Below are positions 38,494-50,394 of a DNA stretch of 64,000 nt, piece after piece. This DNA is from Bathynomus jamesi (taxonomy: Eukaryota > Arthropoda > Malacostraca > Isopoda > Cirolanidae): positions 1 to 64,000 of the forward strand of contig JAJOZX010009068.1 of NCBI GenBank assembly GCA_023014485.1, given 5' to 3'. How positions within the stretch are numbered: position 1 is the stretch's first letter; the number at the start of each line of letters is the position of its first letter. Position numbers and translations under genes: made by a program. Under the pieces are notes generated by a model that was given only the letters and a program-made list of their open reading frames with translations, made no database searches and was not told the origin of the DNA.

Positions 38494-38500
<7 letters not shown>
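38035..38500 (+). pseudogene. LINE 3' fragment with inserted repeat
   Basis: From about 38,100 the sequence follows the C-terminal part of the LINE also seen at 61,430-61,800 (KLVPN-like word, later RPRLF/RLDTWL-like words, then a 3' end with tcctccaccaagccagct), with stops and indels. Bases 38,035-38,100 instead carry the repeat found reversed at about 14,808-14,870. An (AT)n tract ends the fragment at about 38,500. Confidence 0.65.
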
Positions 38501-38532
<32 letters not shown>

Positions 38533-38544
38533 AATAAAACCACG

Positions 38545-38610
38545 AAGGAAAGGAAACACAAAATGGTGCTCAAGCGCTTTCGTCTAATGACATCCTCAGG
38601 AACACTGAAG
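38545..38610 (-). ncRNA. Hammerhead-ribozyme-like core in Penelope terminal region
   Basis: The minus strand reads CTGAGGA, one base, then a 3-bp stem GTC/GAC with a 4-base loop, then GAAA. CTGANGA and GAAA are the invariant core words of hammerhead ribozymes, which are known in Penelope-like elements. The extra base before the stem and the unclear stems I and III make activity doubtful. Confidence 0.4.
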
Positions 38611-38849
38611 TATATAAAAAGGTTAAGCCTATATATAGGTTACAGAAAAAAAAAGAAAAAATAAATAACATACATACACACAAACACACATATATATATA
38701 TATATACATACTATCTATATATACAAAACATACATACATACATACATGCAATATATATACAATAAACAGAGAAGTAAAAATAATAAAAAATTAAAAATTA
38801 AAACCTTAAAGGATTACCAATGAGGCGTACAGATTGTAAGGAAAAATAT

Positions 38850-39131
38850 CGATTTTTAGCACAAGATCAAATGGATTATAAAAATACAAATTTATACTGG
38901 AACTCTGCCGGGTTTTAGCACAATGCTGCCTATGGTCAGGTTTCGATATATATAAGAAAAAAAATAAATAAATAAAATGCAAATTAAAAGTTAATCGATT
39001 TTTAGCACAAGATCAAATGGATTATAAAAATACAAATTTATACTAGAACTCTGTCCGGGTTTTAACATATTGCTGCCTATGGTCAGGTTTCGATATATAT
39101 AAAAAAATAAAATGCAAATTAAAAGTTAATA
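38850..39131 (-). repeat. Two tandem copies of a 146-bp unit in Penelope 3' region
   Basis: The word cgatttttagcacaagatca starts units at 38,850 and 38,996. The units differ by few substitutions and an AT-run length difference. Confidence 0.85.
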
Positions 39132-39146
39132 AAGTAGAAGACAAGT

Positions 39147-39644
39147 TTACCAAAGATTTAATGTTTTACACTTCTTATCTAAATCTGCTTTAAAGGAATT
39201 CAACATAACAGGATCGAGTTGAAAAAGACCTTTGCTTATGTTGAAGTTATTTGAAAGTTGGATAATGGCAGACTCAAGAATATTTCTATTAACTATGTTG
39301 CTTGAATGGAATAAAACTGAAGCATTATTCCAATCAATACAGTGGGCTAACTCTGACAAATGGACAAAAAGGGCACTGGACAACTGTCCTGTTCTAACGG
39401 AATATTGATGCTGTTTTATACGTGTGTGCAAATCCTTTCCCGTCTGACCTATGTAAAAGGAATCACATTGTTTACAACCAATTTTATAGATAATGCCTGA
39501 ATTATTGGTAGGGCTATTTTTTACTATGATATTTTTCACAATATTGTTATATGAAAATACTACATTAATATCCAAAAGTTTAAGTACATTAGCAATGCCT
39601 AAAAAGCCCGGGAAAAATGGAAGTACTAAAATATTTTTTGACAA
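39147..39644 (-). CDS. GIY-YIG endonuclease domain of Penelope-like retroelement
   Basis: The 165-codon ORF contains GIIYKIGCKQC and YIGQTGKDLHTRIKQH, the signature of GIY-YIG nucleases as found at the C-terminus of Penelope-like polyproteins, including the characteristic cysteine pair between the two words. The enzyme would nick target DNA for reverse transcription. The reverse transcriptase that should precede it is absent. The frame is open but lacks an authentic start. Confidence 0.85.
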   Translation of the reverse strand: MSKNILVLPFFPGFLGIANVLKLLDINVVFSYNNIVKNIIVKNSPTNNSGIIYKIGCKQCDSFYIGQTGKDLHTRIKQHQYSVRTGQLSSALFVHLSELAHCIDWNNASVLFHSSNIVNRNILESAIIQLSNNFNISKGLFQLDPVMLNSFKADLDKKCKTLNLW

Positions 39645-39660
39645 AGTACGAGTATATATA

Positions 39661-40230
39661 TATATATATGCAGTGGTTGAAGGTTAATTACATAAAATCT
39701 TATTAATATAACCATTAATGTGTTTGATACAATAAATAGACTTTACGTATGAATGAGTTATTAAAGAGTGAAATAAGTAGAGGTAATATGAAAGTCAAAG
39801 TTCAATACTTAAACTTGGAGAACAAGGTTCAACGCTAAGACTGGCTGTATTTTGTGGAATGACAGTAATCATTATTAATTAAAAGGAAGTTTGCGGGTGT
39901 ATATTTACCTATCGTGAAGGCTATAAAACATATTTACACTTTAATTATGCCTAAACCATACACGAGACATTTATATTACATTGCAGTACATATTACTCAA
40001 TTTAACACGTATCAGTTGGAATAGGGAAGTGAGGGACGGGTAATGGCAAAAAGGAGGTTTAATTTTAGTAAAAAAGGAGCATCTCAAAAGGAGGAACAGC
40101 GTGAGGTTGTTTATTAAACGAATAAGGCGTTATTTTAGAAATTTTGACTATTTCACATTTTCAGTATACACATTTTCGATATGGACTTTTTCGTTCGGCA
40201 AACTTTTTCCGCAAGTATTCATTACACACA

Positions 40231-40291
<61 letters not shown>

Positions 40292-40960
40292 CTGTATATA
40301 TATATATATTTAAACTTATTTCCCACGTTTTCATTTTTCCAACCATTAATTAGATTTTTTGCCGTAGCACAGGAAGAAAGAACAATGTAATCAAGAAGTT
40401 TTCACTGGCCTATAATCTCGGAACGCAGACAAAAATAGTTCTGTCGGAACAAAGATACAATAGAACATCCATTATAAGTACCAAATATATAGGCCCAAAG
40501 CGGTTTTGGGTTTCTAAGAAGATTTCAAAGACACCGATGGAACCAGGGAAGTTCCGACAGAAGGAAACGACCAGAGAAGAGCTTCCAAAATGGTAAACAG
40601 AAAGTTGTTACTCCGAGGTCACTAATTTATAGTGCCTAAGAAGGCAACGGCGTAACCAGAAATTTTTAATGGAGGGTGGTTACACATGCAATATTATTCA
40701 ACAAATTTTCAATTATATATCAACACTACGGTGTTGAATATACTCATTTTAAATCAGAATATGGATTAAAAAAGACTACACATGTTTATGTTGGACAAAT
40801 AATACTTTGTTGTGTATTGATCACGTTTTAATTCCTGTCATTTTGCAATGTATCATACTCTGTATTTATTAAAACATGCAAAACCAATGATGATATGTGC
40901 ATATACGTTACATCTCAGATGTAGTACAAGAATCTAGTGTAGATTTGTAAACATCTAAAC
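39661..40960. other. Spacer with long (AT)n and a dispersed repeat
   Basis: A ~55-bp (AT)n tract is at 40,231-40,285. Bases 40,490-40,600 (ggtttctaagaagatttcaa, agggaagttcc) match, reversed, 54,300-54,410. The shared block indicates an old dispersed repeat. No gene. Confidence 0.5.
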
Positions 40961-41379
40961 TTCCTCGTAAAAGGAGATTGTAGATACCAATCGAACAGGG
41001 AAGTACTCCGGGGGGGGGGGGGGGGAGGACGTTAGACAGAAGATAGGGAGTGCTGGAACTCCCGTTTCTCCTGTCACTGTCCTCTTAAGCTGGTCTTTTT
41101 CCGTGTCTCATCTACCCTGTGAGCAGTCCAACATGCCCTCAAACACGCTTCTCTCCTTATTCCTCACTACATACACATGCACCTTACACACTACATAATC
41201 TCTTCAAAATTAAAACAAAACAAAAATTGGCATCAACTTCAAGAGCCTCGGAGTCCCGGGGAGAGGACCATAAATGTCCCCACTTCTGGCTCCACCTCTG
41301 CCGATACCGGGAACGCAGACCCGGGCAGCGGGGTTCATCTACTACCGCCCATTCGAGATGTTCTGAACCTCTGTCTGAT

Positions 41380-43633
41380 AAACTTTTCTTAAATTTCTGC
41401 AACATCCGTGGCCTTTTCTCAAATTTTCAATCTGTTGAACACCACCTCTCGTCCTTTAAACCTCCTTATCTTTCCTCACTGAAACTCAGGTGTCTGGGAC
41501 GACCTACAGCAACCCCTTTTCTGTAACCTTTTACTTTCTCTACACTCAATTTCACTTCAAAGGTGGATGTTGCGTATATGTACGCAATGACCTAACTTGT
41601 TCTCGTATTCCCGAACTCGAATCTTCCGTATTCTATACCCTCTGGCTACGGCTTACATGCCAATCTCAACCTAAATACATCTGCGCTGTTTACCTTTCTC
41701 CTAATTCTACTGACTATCCAAAATTCTTTGACTACCTCACTTTCAAAGTGGAATACATTCTTTCCCACTCTCCCTTTGCTGAAATCTCCATTTTAGGAGA
41801 TTTCACTGTTCACCACCACCTTTGGCTTTCCTCCCATTTCACTGACATCCCTGGTGAACTGGCTTACAACTTTTCTATCCTAAATGACCTAGAGCAGATT
41901 GTACAGCACCCTACTCGTATCCCCGATCGCCTTGGAGATAGGCCCAACATTCTGGATTTATTTCTTACCTCTCATCCTTCTTCTTACTCTGTCAACGTTT
42001 ACTCTCCGTTGGGCTCCTCCGATCACAATCTTATATCTGTTTCCTGTCCTATCGCTCCAATTCGGCCTTTGGATCTCCCCAAGACGAGGCGCCTTTGGTA
42101 CTTCGGCGCCGCCTGATTGGGAGGCCCTTAGGCAGTACTTCTGTGATTTCCCATGGAATGAGGTGATTTTCTCGGGTATGGAGGCGTATATTCCATATTC
42201 TATTCCTACTACCAATACAAAAAAACCCTTGGTTTAACTTTACTTGTTCTAATGCTATCCGCAACAGAGAGGAGGGTTTCAGAAGGTACCGTCGCCATCC
42301 AACTACTGACTCTCACTCAGCTTATATTTCTGCCCGGAATCGTGCAAAATCTGTTCTTCGACTCGCCAAAAATTCCTTCATCCGACAAAAATGTGAAAAC
42401 CTATTCGCATATAATTCTTCTCGCTCTTTCTGGCATCCAGCTAAGAACCTCTTCAACAACTTTACTTCCTCTTCTTTCCCTCCTCATTTCCATTCCGACG
42501 GCACAGTTGCCGTCTCTTCTCCTGCTAAAGCTGAACTCTTCGCTCAAACTTTCGCTCACAATTCAACCCTGGACGATTCCGGTGCTGTTGCTCCATCTCC
42601 TCCACCCTCTGACTTTATTATGTCTGAAATTAGAATCTCTTCTAAAGATGTTTTTTCTGCCCTGTCTGGGCTCAACTCTAGGAAGGCGTATGTGTCCTGA
42701 TGGTGTTCCTCCTGTTGTTCTTAAGAACTGTGCTTCTGTGCTGACACCCTGCCAAGGCAAACTCTTTCGTCTTTGTCTCTTATCTGATACTTTTCCTTCC
42801 TGCTGGAAGTTCGCTTTCATTCAGCCTGTCTCAAAGAAGGGTGACCGCTCTCAACCCTCCAACTATCGTCCAATTGCTTTGATTTCTTGCCTTTCCAAAG
42901 TTTTTGAATCTATCTTTAATAGGAAGATTCTTAGACATCTTTCTTCTCACAATCTTCTTTCAGATTGTCAGTATGGATTCCGTAAGGGACGCTCTACTGG
43001 CGATCTTCTTGCATATCTGTCTGACTCTTGGTCATCCTCCTTTCGGGATTTCGGTGAAACTTTTGCTATTGCGCTAGACATATCAAAAGCTTTTGACAGA
43101 GTCTGGCACAAATCTTTAATTTCCAAACTGCCCTCCTTCCTCCTTCGGTTTCTATCCTTCTATCTGTGCCTTCATCTCTAATTTCCTTTCTGGCCGATCT
43201 ATAGCTGCAGTTGTAGATGGCAACTGTTCTTCTCCTAAAGCTATTAACAGTGATGTTCATCAGGGTTCTGTCCTGTTACCCACCCTCTTCCTTTTATTTA
43301 TTAATGATCTTTTAATTCGCACTTCCTGTCCTATTCACTCCTATGCCGATGATTCCACTCTTCACTTCTCCACCCGCTTCCCAAAGCGTCCCTCTCAACA
43401 GTCACTCCATGATTCGCGTAGTACGGCTATGGAGTACCTGACCTCTGATCTTTCTGCTATATCTGATTGGGGCAGAGAAAACCTTGTGGCTTTCAATGCT
43501 TCAAAAACTCAGTTCCTCCATCTGTCTACTCGTCACAATCTTCCACACGACTATCCCCTTACCTTCATCAACACAACGCAATCCTTCCTCTTCTCTTAAC
43601 ATACTTGGTTCCTGGAAAGATTATATATACTCT
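41380..43633 (+). pseudogene. LINE endonuclease and reverse transcriptase, N-terminal part
   Basis: The AP-endonuclease starts near NFCNIRGL (41,390) and shows [29 protein letters not shown] and GSSDHN. The reverse transcriptase follows with NYRPIALIS, YGFRKGRST, ALDISKAFDRVWH, HQGSVL and the catalytic YADDSTL at about 43,342. Frame changes near 41,478, 42,115, 42,690 and 43,140 break it into pieces. No gag-like first ORF is recognisable upstream. The coding sequence stops at the gypsy insertion and resumes at 51,812. Confidence 0.85.
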
Positions 43634-45075
43634 TGTGAGGGTCCTATTTATTATTACAGACCTTTACAAGTTTACGTAGATAATTAACTAAATGCCAGGG
43701 TCACCAGCGCCCAAATACTAGATTGGCATCCAGCACTGCGGCGCAAAATTAATTTTAATAAAAGAAGGGAAGGACTGATTATGAAATCATCACATGAATT
43801 TTGTATTTTATTGACAATAATTAATAAACTATATGCAACAATTATTTATGAATGCTAAGGGGATTTTTACCCGTAACAACTTTGATTGACATATAAATGC
43901 TAAATTAAATAATGGCACCGTTTAGCTAATATATAACAGTCTGCAACTAATACTGATACTAATAATAATAATAAATATGTAAATAATATTAATATACAAA
44001 TAATATTAAACAACTAATAGAATTAATATTAATAGACAAATAATATTGTGCAAATAATATACAAATAATATTAATATATAAATAATATGTAACACTAATA
44101 GCCACAATGACAACCTTGTCTGCAAAGAGACAGACAAGAATACTGTAAGTGATATTTCAGAGAAAAAGAATAATAAAAATGGCAAAAATTAATAATTAAA
44201 ATACATATGCTATATAGGCCCAGTAACCTGTGGATGGTGAATTACAGTTAAACCTCATTATGGGATTGTGTTAAGTTGAACAGGAAAACTAAGTAAGTAT
44301 GTAGGCCACAAATGACTAGTAGGCCATCTGCTAAGAAAATACATGAAACATAATAGGCTTATAAAGTAAAATATACTAAGAAAATTAATGGGCAGGCCTA
44401 TGCCTCTTCGATATAGTGGAGCTGAGGTTAATTATTTAAAACAAAGGCTACGGTAGGCCTCAGCTAGGCTAGAGTTACAATTTGGCTTTTGCCTAGATAG
44501 ACCTAACTTAGCCTAAGGTAATTTATTGTATGAATCTTACAGTACTACTTATAGTATGAATCTTACAGTACTAATTGCAAACAGTATAAGGCTTGTTAAT
44601 ATCTGCAGTATGCGGTATTGCATACAGATATGAAATAGTAAAAAAATAAACATTATAAATAAGAACATACCACAACGAAATTTTGCTTGCTGGCGCCGTC
44701 CCTTTAGATCATAAAATGTGGAAACGGCGTCCCTTGTGTTGTCGTTGCACACAAGTTTGTTTTTACTTCACAATTTTACCAACAAGCCAAAATAATCCTT
44801 AAAAGCAAACTCACGTCTAGTCACACCATGCCCCCAAAATTTACATTGTTTAGAAAGCACAAAATATATTTTTATATTTGCTTTGAACTTCTTTAATGAT
44901 TGCACTTTAATTTTTAACTAAATTACTATACACTGAATGCTTAAGAATTAAATTTGATCACTGGACATGTTTAACTTGTATTTATTTATTTAGACTTAAA
45001 ATATGGTATTTCACTTGTGCCAACTTGGGGCAATTTTCACTAATAAAAAATAATCTTGTGGTGCAAGGCACTACA
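43634..45075 (-). repeat. Gypsy LTR (3' LTR in element orientation)
   Basis: In element orientation it starts TGTAGTGCC and ends in ACCCTCACA, bounded by TG and CA. Next to it, at 45,076-45,095, is a purine-rich word (GGGGGGCAGTACT in element orientation) that could serve as the polypurine primer. Confidence 0.92.
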
Positions 45076-45171
45076 AGTACTGCCCCCCAAAAACATGGTT
45101 GTCAGGGGTAAAAAAATAAAACACTTAAATGTCAAAGCGCACTGGCTTACGATTGACTCTTCTAGAACGAG

Positions 45172-45975
45172 TCATTGTTTGCTTTTGACGGCAATATCCT
45201 GCAGCACTGGTTCTGAAGGTATGGATGGTGCTACAGGTGCAGTAGGGACATTGGGGGAAGGGGATTCTTGGTGCCTGTGCAATGGGGCCACTGGCTGTTT
45301 CAAAGACAGTTGGTTGCGATAATGAAGGAGAATTGGAAGAGGGATGATAGGTTGTTGTACCCTTGGATCAGGTGGTGGTACATAGGATTTAGGAAGGGTA
45401 GATTGCTGTACCTGTATATGAGATGAAGGTACAGAAGGTTGAGGAGGGATAGGTTGCTGTACCTGTATTTGAGGTGGAGGTACAGAAGATTGAGGAGGGA
45501 TAGGTTGCTGTACCTGTATTTGAGATGGAGGTACAGAAGATTGAGGAGGGATAGGTTGCTGTACCTGTATTTGAGGTGGAGGTAGAGAGGAGGAAGGATC
45601 TTTTGTTGGAGAAAAATCAAGGTATGCTGGTTTCAAGCGGTCCACAGAAACGGTTTCACGCTTGCCCACCTTGTCGATGATGAAAGTTTTGGGTTTACGG
45701 TCTAGCACAAGGAAGGGACCATCATAGGGACAGTGAAGAGGGTAGCGGTGAGCATCATGTCTCAAGAAAACATGTGTGCAAGTTTGTAAATCAGGGGAAA
45801 CAAAGGTAGTTTGTGAAGTGGAAGTTCTAGGTGCTGTGGGACGAATTTGCTTCATAACAGAGCGTAATGTCTTGACATACGAAGCAGGATCACATGTGGG
45901 ATTAATGGGTGTAGGTGTGAAAAATTCTCCGGTAACCGGAGTGTGGTACCGTAAACTAATTCTGCTGCAGAGCAT
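45172..45975 (-). pseudogene. Gypsy integrase C-terminus with Pro/Gln repeats
   Basis: The frame covers the end of the integrase: an SH3-like block (GPFLVLDRKPKTFIIDKVGKRETVSVDRLKPAYLD) typical of gypsy integrases, then a tail of four 20-residue repeats around IQVQQPIPPQ (about 45,400-45,590). The repeats expand an unstructured tail and lack a known function. The core of the integrase is in other frames to the right. Confidence 0.75.
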
Positions 45976-46696
45976 GCAAGATCAGTCTTCAGAGCAGTAC
46001 GAATTCCGAGTAGGATTAGGGGTAGCCGGTCCACCCATGTAGTAGATGGATCAGTGGCTCGCAAGGAACTTTAAGTTGACGATGGAAGCGTTCTACCACC
46101 CCATTGGATTGCGGGTGATAGCTTGTTGTTCTGATGCGCTCAGTCCCAAGAAGGAGCATGAGTTCCTTCCATAAGGCCGATTCAAATGAGCACCTCTGTC
46201 TGTGCAAATGGTTGCAGGTATTCCAAAACGGGAAACCCAACATGAAACAAAGGCATGAGCTACTGCAGAAGCAGTACAAGAAGTCAAAGGAACAGCTTCT
46301 GGCCATCTTGTGAACCTATCAATGACAGTGAGAAGATAGGTATAACCTCGAGAAGAATAGAGGGGGCCGACTAGTCTAGATGTATGGCCTCAAAACGAGC
46401 CTTCGGCAAAGGAAAGGTACCGAATTCTGACTTTGTGTGTCGTGAACTTTGGCACGCTGACATTGAAGGCAAGATCGAGTCCAATTGCGGATATCTTTGT
46501 TCATACTTGGCCATACAAATCTAGCTGCAATTAATTTTTGGGTGGCTTTAATTCCCGGGTGAGAAAGGGAATGAAGTTTAGCAAAAACAGCTCTTCGCAG
46601 CCCTTGTGGGACCAACGGTCGAATATGCTCAGTCGAGACGTCACACAAAATTTGTAAGTCTGACTTGGGTTCAACTGGTAAAGAGCGGACTTGCAA
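45976..46696 (-). pseudogene. Gypsy integrase, zinc and core parts, frameshifted
   Basis: The N-terminal HHCC zinc domain is visible (HSLSHPGIKATQKLI, then CLQCQRAK, about 46,450-46,590). The catalytic core appears in another frame (46,016-46,306) with YHPQSNGVVERFHRQLK, which contains the third acidic residue, and RTTSYHP just before. The words are those of Ty3/gypsy integrases. Frame changes separate the pieces. Confidence 0.78.
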
Positions 46697-47358
46697 TGAA
46701 GTGGGTGAATTAATAAGAGCTTGGAGGTCTGTATCCGTGGACTGAGCCTTGCCATCTCTGAAAGGTTGATGTGAGAGAGTCCAGGGTCAGAAATTGCTGA
46801 GATGCGAGATAGAGCATCCGGCACAACATTCAAAGAACCTGAAATGTGTCGAATGTCTGAAGTAAATTGGAGGATAAAATCAAGTCTTCTCTCAATAGGA
46901 GCATGAGAGTCTGATTGAGAATGGAGAGCAAATATTAACGGACGATGATCCGTAAAAATGCTGAAGTCACGTCCTTCCAGGAATGGCCTGAAATGACGGA
47001 TGGAGAGGTATATCGCCAGCAACTCTCGACCGAAAGTGCTGTACCTCATTTGTGAAGGTGAGAGCTTGCGTGAAAAGAATGCGAGAGGTTCCCAAACGCC
47101 TGAAACAAGCTGCTGGAGCACTCCTGACACTGCAACGTCAGAGGCATCAGTGGCTAAGTTCAGAGGAGCGTCTGGTTGAGGGTGAACAAGGCATGTAGCT
47201 TGTGCTATAGCCTCTTTTGCTTGTGAAAAAGCATTGGTAGCTTCGGGGTTCCACAGAACTGCAGTGGATCTGCCCCTTTTTGATTGGCGAAGAAGAGAGG
47301 TTATGGGTGCAAGAATGTTTGCACACTGAGGAATGAAGCGATGGTAGAAGTTTACCAT
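46531..47358 (-). pseudogene. Gypsy RNase H and connection domain
   Basis: The frame begins after the reverse transcriptase thumb (MVNFYHRFIPQCA), followed by RNase H landmarks LATDASDVAVSGVL, RELLAIYLSIRHFR and FTDHRPL, ending with the DALSRI word that closes the RNase H region. A single frame change at about 47,360 separates it from the reverse transcriptase. Confidence 0.85.
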
Positions 47359-47360
47359 CC

Positions 47361-48545
47361 CTAAGAAGCGACGAAGTTGCTTTTGGTTTGCGGTTGTGGG
47401 AAAGACCTTATCACAGATACTTTATTTTCGAGAGGAGAGATGCCCTTCGAAGTAACCTTGTGTCCTAAGAAGGTGAGCTCATCTACAGCAAAGACACATT
47501 TTTCAGGGTTTAGCAGTACACCATATTCTGCCAACCGAGAAAAAACTAAGCGTAAATGTTGAATATGTTCTGAGGGAGAAGAACTTGCGATGAGAATGTC
47601 ATCGACATATGTGAAAGTGAAGGAGAGACCTCTCAACACTTCATCAATGAAGCGTTGAAAAGTTTGGGCCGCATTACGCAGTCCGTATGGCATTTTTGTC
47701 ATTTCAAATAACCCAAAAGGGGTTGTTATAGCAGTTTTATGTATGTGTTCAGGGTGTACAGGAATTTGATGAAAGGCTCGCACCAAGTCAAGGCGTGAAA
47801 ATACTGTGGTGCCATGGAGAGCAGAAGTAAAATCGTGTAAGTGAGGAAGGGGATAGCGATCTGGAATCGTGTTGTCATTCAAAGCACGATAATCTCCACA
47901 TGGACGCCAGTCTCCAGGTGTAGGTTTTGGGACCATGTGTAAAGCAGAGGCATACGGGCTGCTTGAAGGCCGTATAATACCGAGTTCGAGCATGTGTTCA
48001 AACTCTCGTCTCACAATTGCAAGACGATCTGGAGCTAAGCGACGTGGGCGGGTGAAAACAGGTGAGCCTACCGTATCAATACGGTGGACAACAGAGTGTT
48101 TAATAGGGGTATCCTTAGAACAGGGTTGAGTAAGGGAAGAAAATTCATTTAGGAGCTGCTCTATAGCAGGTGAGCACTGTGGCAGAGAACTTGCCAATAA
48201 TGATGAGGGGTGTGCGGTAGGAGAACCAATTACTGAAAGATGTGTGGCATTATCAATTAATTGTGCTCTACGAACATCAACTAATAAATCATTTGCAGAA
48301 AGGAAATCAGAGCCTAACATTGGGGTATATACATCTGCGACAAGAAATATCCAGCGGAAAACACGTCTAAGTCCAAGAGAAACTGAAATAGAACGACGTC
48401 CATAAGTGTGAATAGATGAAGAATTAGCTGCACGTAAAATGAAAGGAGAAGGTCCGTTTGCACGGTCTGCGGCTGTTGCAGGAATAACACTGTATTGAGC
48501 TCCAGTGTCAATAAGGAATGCATAGCCTGAAAGTGGATCATGCAA
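47361..48545 (-). CDS. Gypsy protease and reverse transcriptase
   Basis: The 394-codon frame starts with an aspartic protease ([13 protein letters not shown]) and continues into a Ty3/gypsy reverse transcriptase with [49 protein letters not shown] and the catalytic [11 protein letters not shown], then LTFLGHKV. All catalytic residues are in place. The C-terminal few codons read past a frameshift. It is the best preserved part of the element. Confidence 0.88.
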   Translation of the reverse strand: MHDPLSGYAFLIDTGAQYSVIPATAADRANGPSPFILRAANSSSIHTYGRRSISVSLGLRRVFRWIFLVADVYTPMLGSDFLSANDLLVDVRRAQLIDNATHLSVIGSPTAHPSSLLASSLPQCSPAIEQLLNEFSSLTQPCSKDTPIKHSVVHRIDTVGSPVFTRPRRLAPDRLAIVRREFEHMLELGIIRPSSSPYASALHMVPKPTPGDWRPCGDYRALNDNTIPDRYPLPHLHDFTSALHGTTVFSRLDLVRAFHQIPVHPEHIHKTAITTPFGLFEMTKMPYGLRNAAQTFQRFIDEVLRGLSFTFTYVDDILIASSSPSEHIQHLRLVFSRLAEYGVLLNPEKCVFAVDELTFLGHKVTSKGISPLENKVSVIRSFPQPQTKSNFVAS

Positions 48546-49930
48546 GGTGAACGTTGGACCAGGTGGTGCAGTAGTTTGTGAATCATTAATTTTTTGGAGG
48601 AAGGTTAGTATTGCTGTGGGAAGGAGTTTGTGTTGTATTTGGAGAATTAGTTGGGGGTATTAAATTAGCTGTGGTTGAATAAGTAGGTTGCGATTCTTTA
48701 ACTTTACTTGCGTACGTATGTGTTGGTTTGACAGTGTTAAATGAGGTAGTTGAGTGTGTAGTAATAGGTTGAACATTATTTGTGGTAGAGTAATACTTAG
48801 TTAAAATTGAGGTAGGATTAGATGAGGTAGTGGTAGGGTTAGTTGAAGTAAGGATAGGTTGAGAGGCTTGAGAGGCTGTAGTGTCAGACCTGTGACACTA
48901 GCCTGGTTAGTTTAAAGGAGGGTTAGGAGTCCATGGACAAGGTACGACACAGCGCGTTGCACGATCTTTAAACTTTTCATGATACCAGCAAGGAGGGGTA
49001 TGAGCAGTGACTGGGTAAGGAAATAGGTTGAGAATGAGGCTGAGTAGTGGGGATTGAGGATGAGGTAAGGTAATAGATTCGGATTAGGAGCAACCAACTG
49101 ACCTGTTTGCGGTGGCTGTGGTTGTAGTAGAATGAGGCGTTGTCCAGCTTCAAGTTGGGAGGCTCTATTTGGACCAGAGGGTCGTCCTCGTCTTGAAGAA
49201 CTTCTCTCTCGTTCCCTGTTGTTAGCTAGCTCTATTCGGAGAGCTTTAAATTCATCTTTCATTGTTTGTAGAATTTCTTTGGATACTTTAAGACATTGTG
49301 CGGCCAGACTCTGAGTGTCGTCCTGCGTGGCACAGATTTGGGGGTGATGGGTGTGGTTATCTACTTGGCCAAGGTGGATTTCAATCATCATCTTATCAGC
49401 TGTTTTGGCCATAGTGAGAAGGTCTGTATCATCTGGCATACAACGGAGCATTGGTCGTAGGGCAGTGGGGAGACCATTGAGGAAGCGGCGTCGCATTAAG
49501 GGTGAGTTTTTATCGTCTTCATTGGTCTGTCCAGCCAGGTCTTGCAGATGCCTCAGGAAGGCTGTTGGTGTTTGATCCCCAAGAACTTGGTCCTTGAGTA
49601 GAGCATTGAGTCGCTCTTCTTCTGATTGGCCGAGTCTCCTGACTAACTCGCTGAGGAGGCTCTCAAAAGCTTGGTCAGACGGAGGCAATAGAGCCACATC
49701 CTGCACTACTTTGTATACTAGTGCAGGAGGAGGTTCTTTGTGATAAGGAACTTGGTTCGTGGGTCCGTAATTCCTTTTATCATGAAATAATCCCGCAGTT
49801 GATTCACAAAATTCCAGGCTCTTCAGCGATGAATTGTGGAGTGATAGGCTGATACATTGTTAGGGTCTGTTATAGGTGGTGAATTTGGAGTACCACCGTT
49901 GGATGATCCTAGGTTGTTGTTGTTGTGGGT
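48546..49930 (-). pseudogene. Gypsy gag, frameshifted
   Basis: The main open piece (48,912-49,706) covers the capsid-like part, including LVRRLGQSEEERLNALL, LRHLQDLAG, RRRFLNGLPTALRPML and a basic RRGRPSG stretch. The final zinc-knuckle-like words (CWYHEKF and a following cysteine pair) lie in another frame near 48,930-48,990. The frame extends upstream past 49,706 without ATG, and an earlier piece (about 49,800-49,830) is in a third frame. The product would package the RNA. Confidence 0.72.
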
Positions 49931-50370
49931 CATTGTGGCTATTATATTGTTACAAGGTACCAAAAAAATTAAAATGTGTCAAAAATGACGTTTCAACAAA
50001 TATTGTTGAATGCAAATAATGGCTTCAGGTAAGCTTGGTTGAGTATGAGACTCAATTGGAGTTATGAGTGCCAATAACAAAAAGTTACGTAAAAATTTTT
50101 TTTTATGATGTAGCCCAATATTAGCAGAAAAATAGTCTGCGTATAGGCTGTTTGCAGAATATAAGTAAATTTGCACAAAAAAAACTTTAGAAAATGCTGA
50201 TTTTATAAAAAGGCAAAATAAAAGGAATATATTTTGCAACAGAGAATACACTTCCAGTACAGATGAGTGCTTAGTACTAGTGAATTTAATAAAATTATAG
50301 ATGCAGACTGAATATATTGACAAAAATTGAAAAAAAATTTAGAATTTTTTTTGCATAAATTACGGTGTTT

Positions 50371-50394
50371 GGTCACTCCAGGAGTGTCACCAAT
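50371..50394 (-). other. Gypsy primer-binding site region
   Basis: Directly inside the 5' LTR, in element orientation, the sequence reads ATTGGTGACACTCC; TGGTGACACTCC two bases after the LTR end is a plausible tRNA-complementary primer site. The tRNA is not identified. Confidence 0.55.

Larger units (their letters stand above)
38522..39660 (-). mobile_element. Penelope-like element, 3' part
   Basis: Read leftward, the segment has a GIY-YIG endonuclease ORF (39,147-39,644), a ~146-bp tandem duplication (38,850-39,131) and a terminal region (38,522-38,640) that ends at an (AT)n tract. A near-identical terminal region lies at 63,889-64,000. This order (ORF, then a terminal repeat with a hammerhead-like core) fits Penelope-like elements. 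The reverse transcriptase part is missing; the copy is cut at an (AT)n tract near 39,655. Confidence 0.7.

Noticed and set aside
45300..45620. 106-codon leftward ORF rich in tandem repeats
   Set aside because: It is another frame of the repeated integrase tail.
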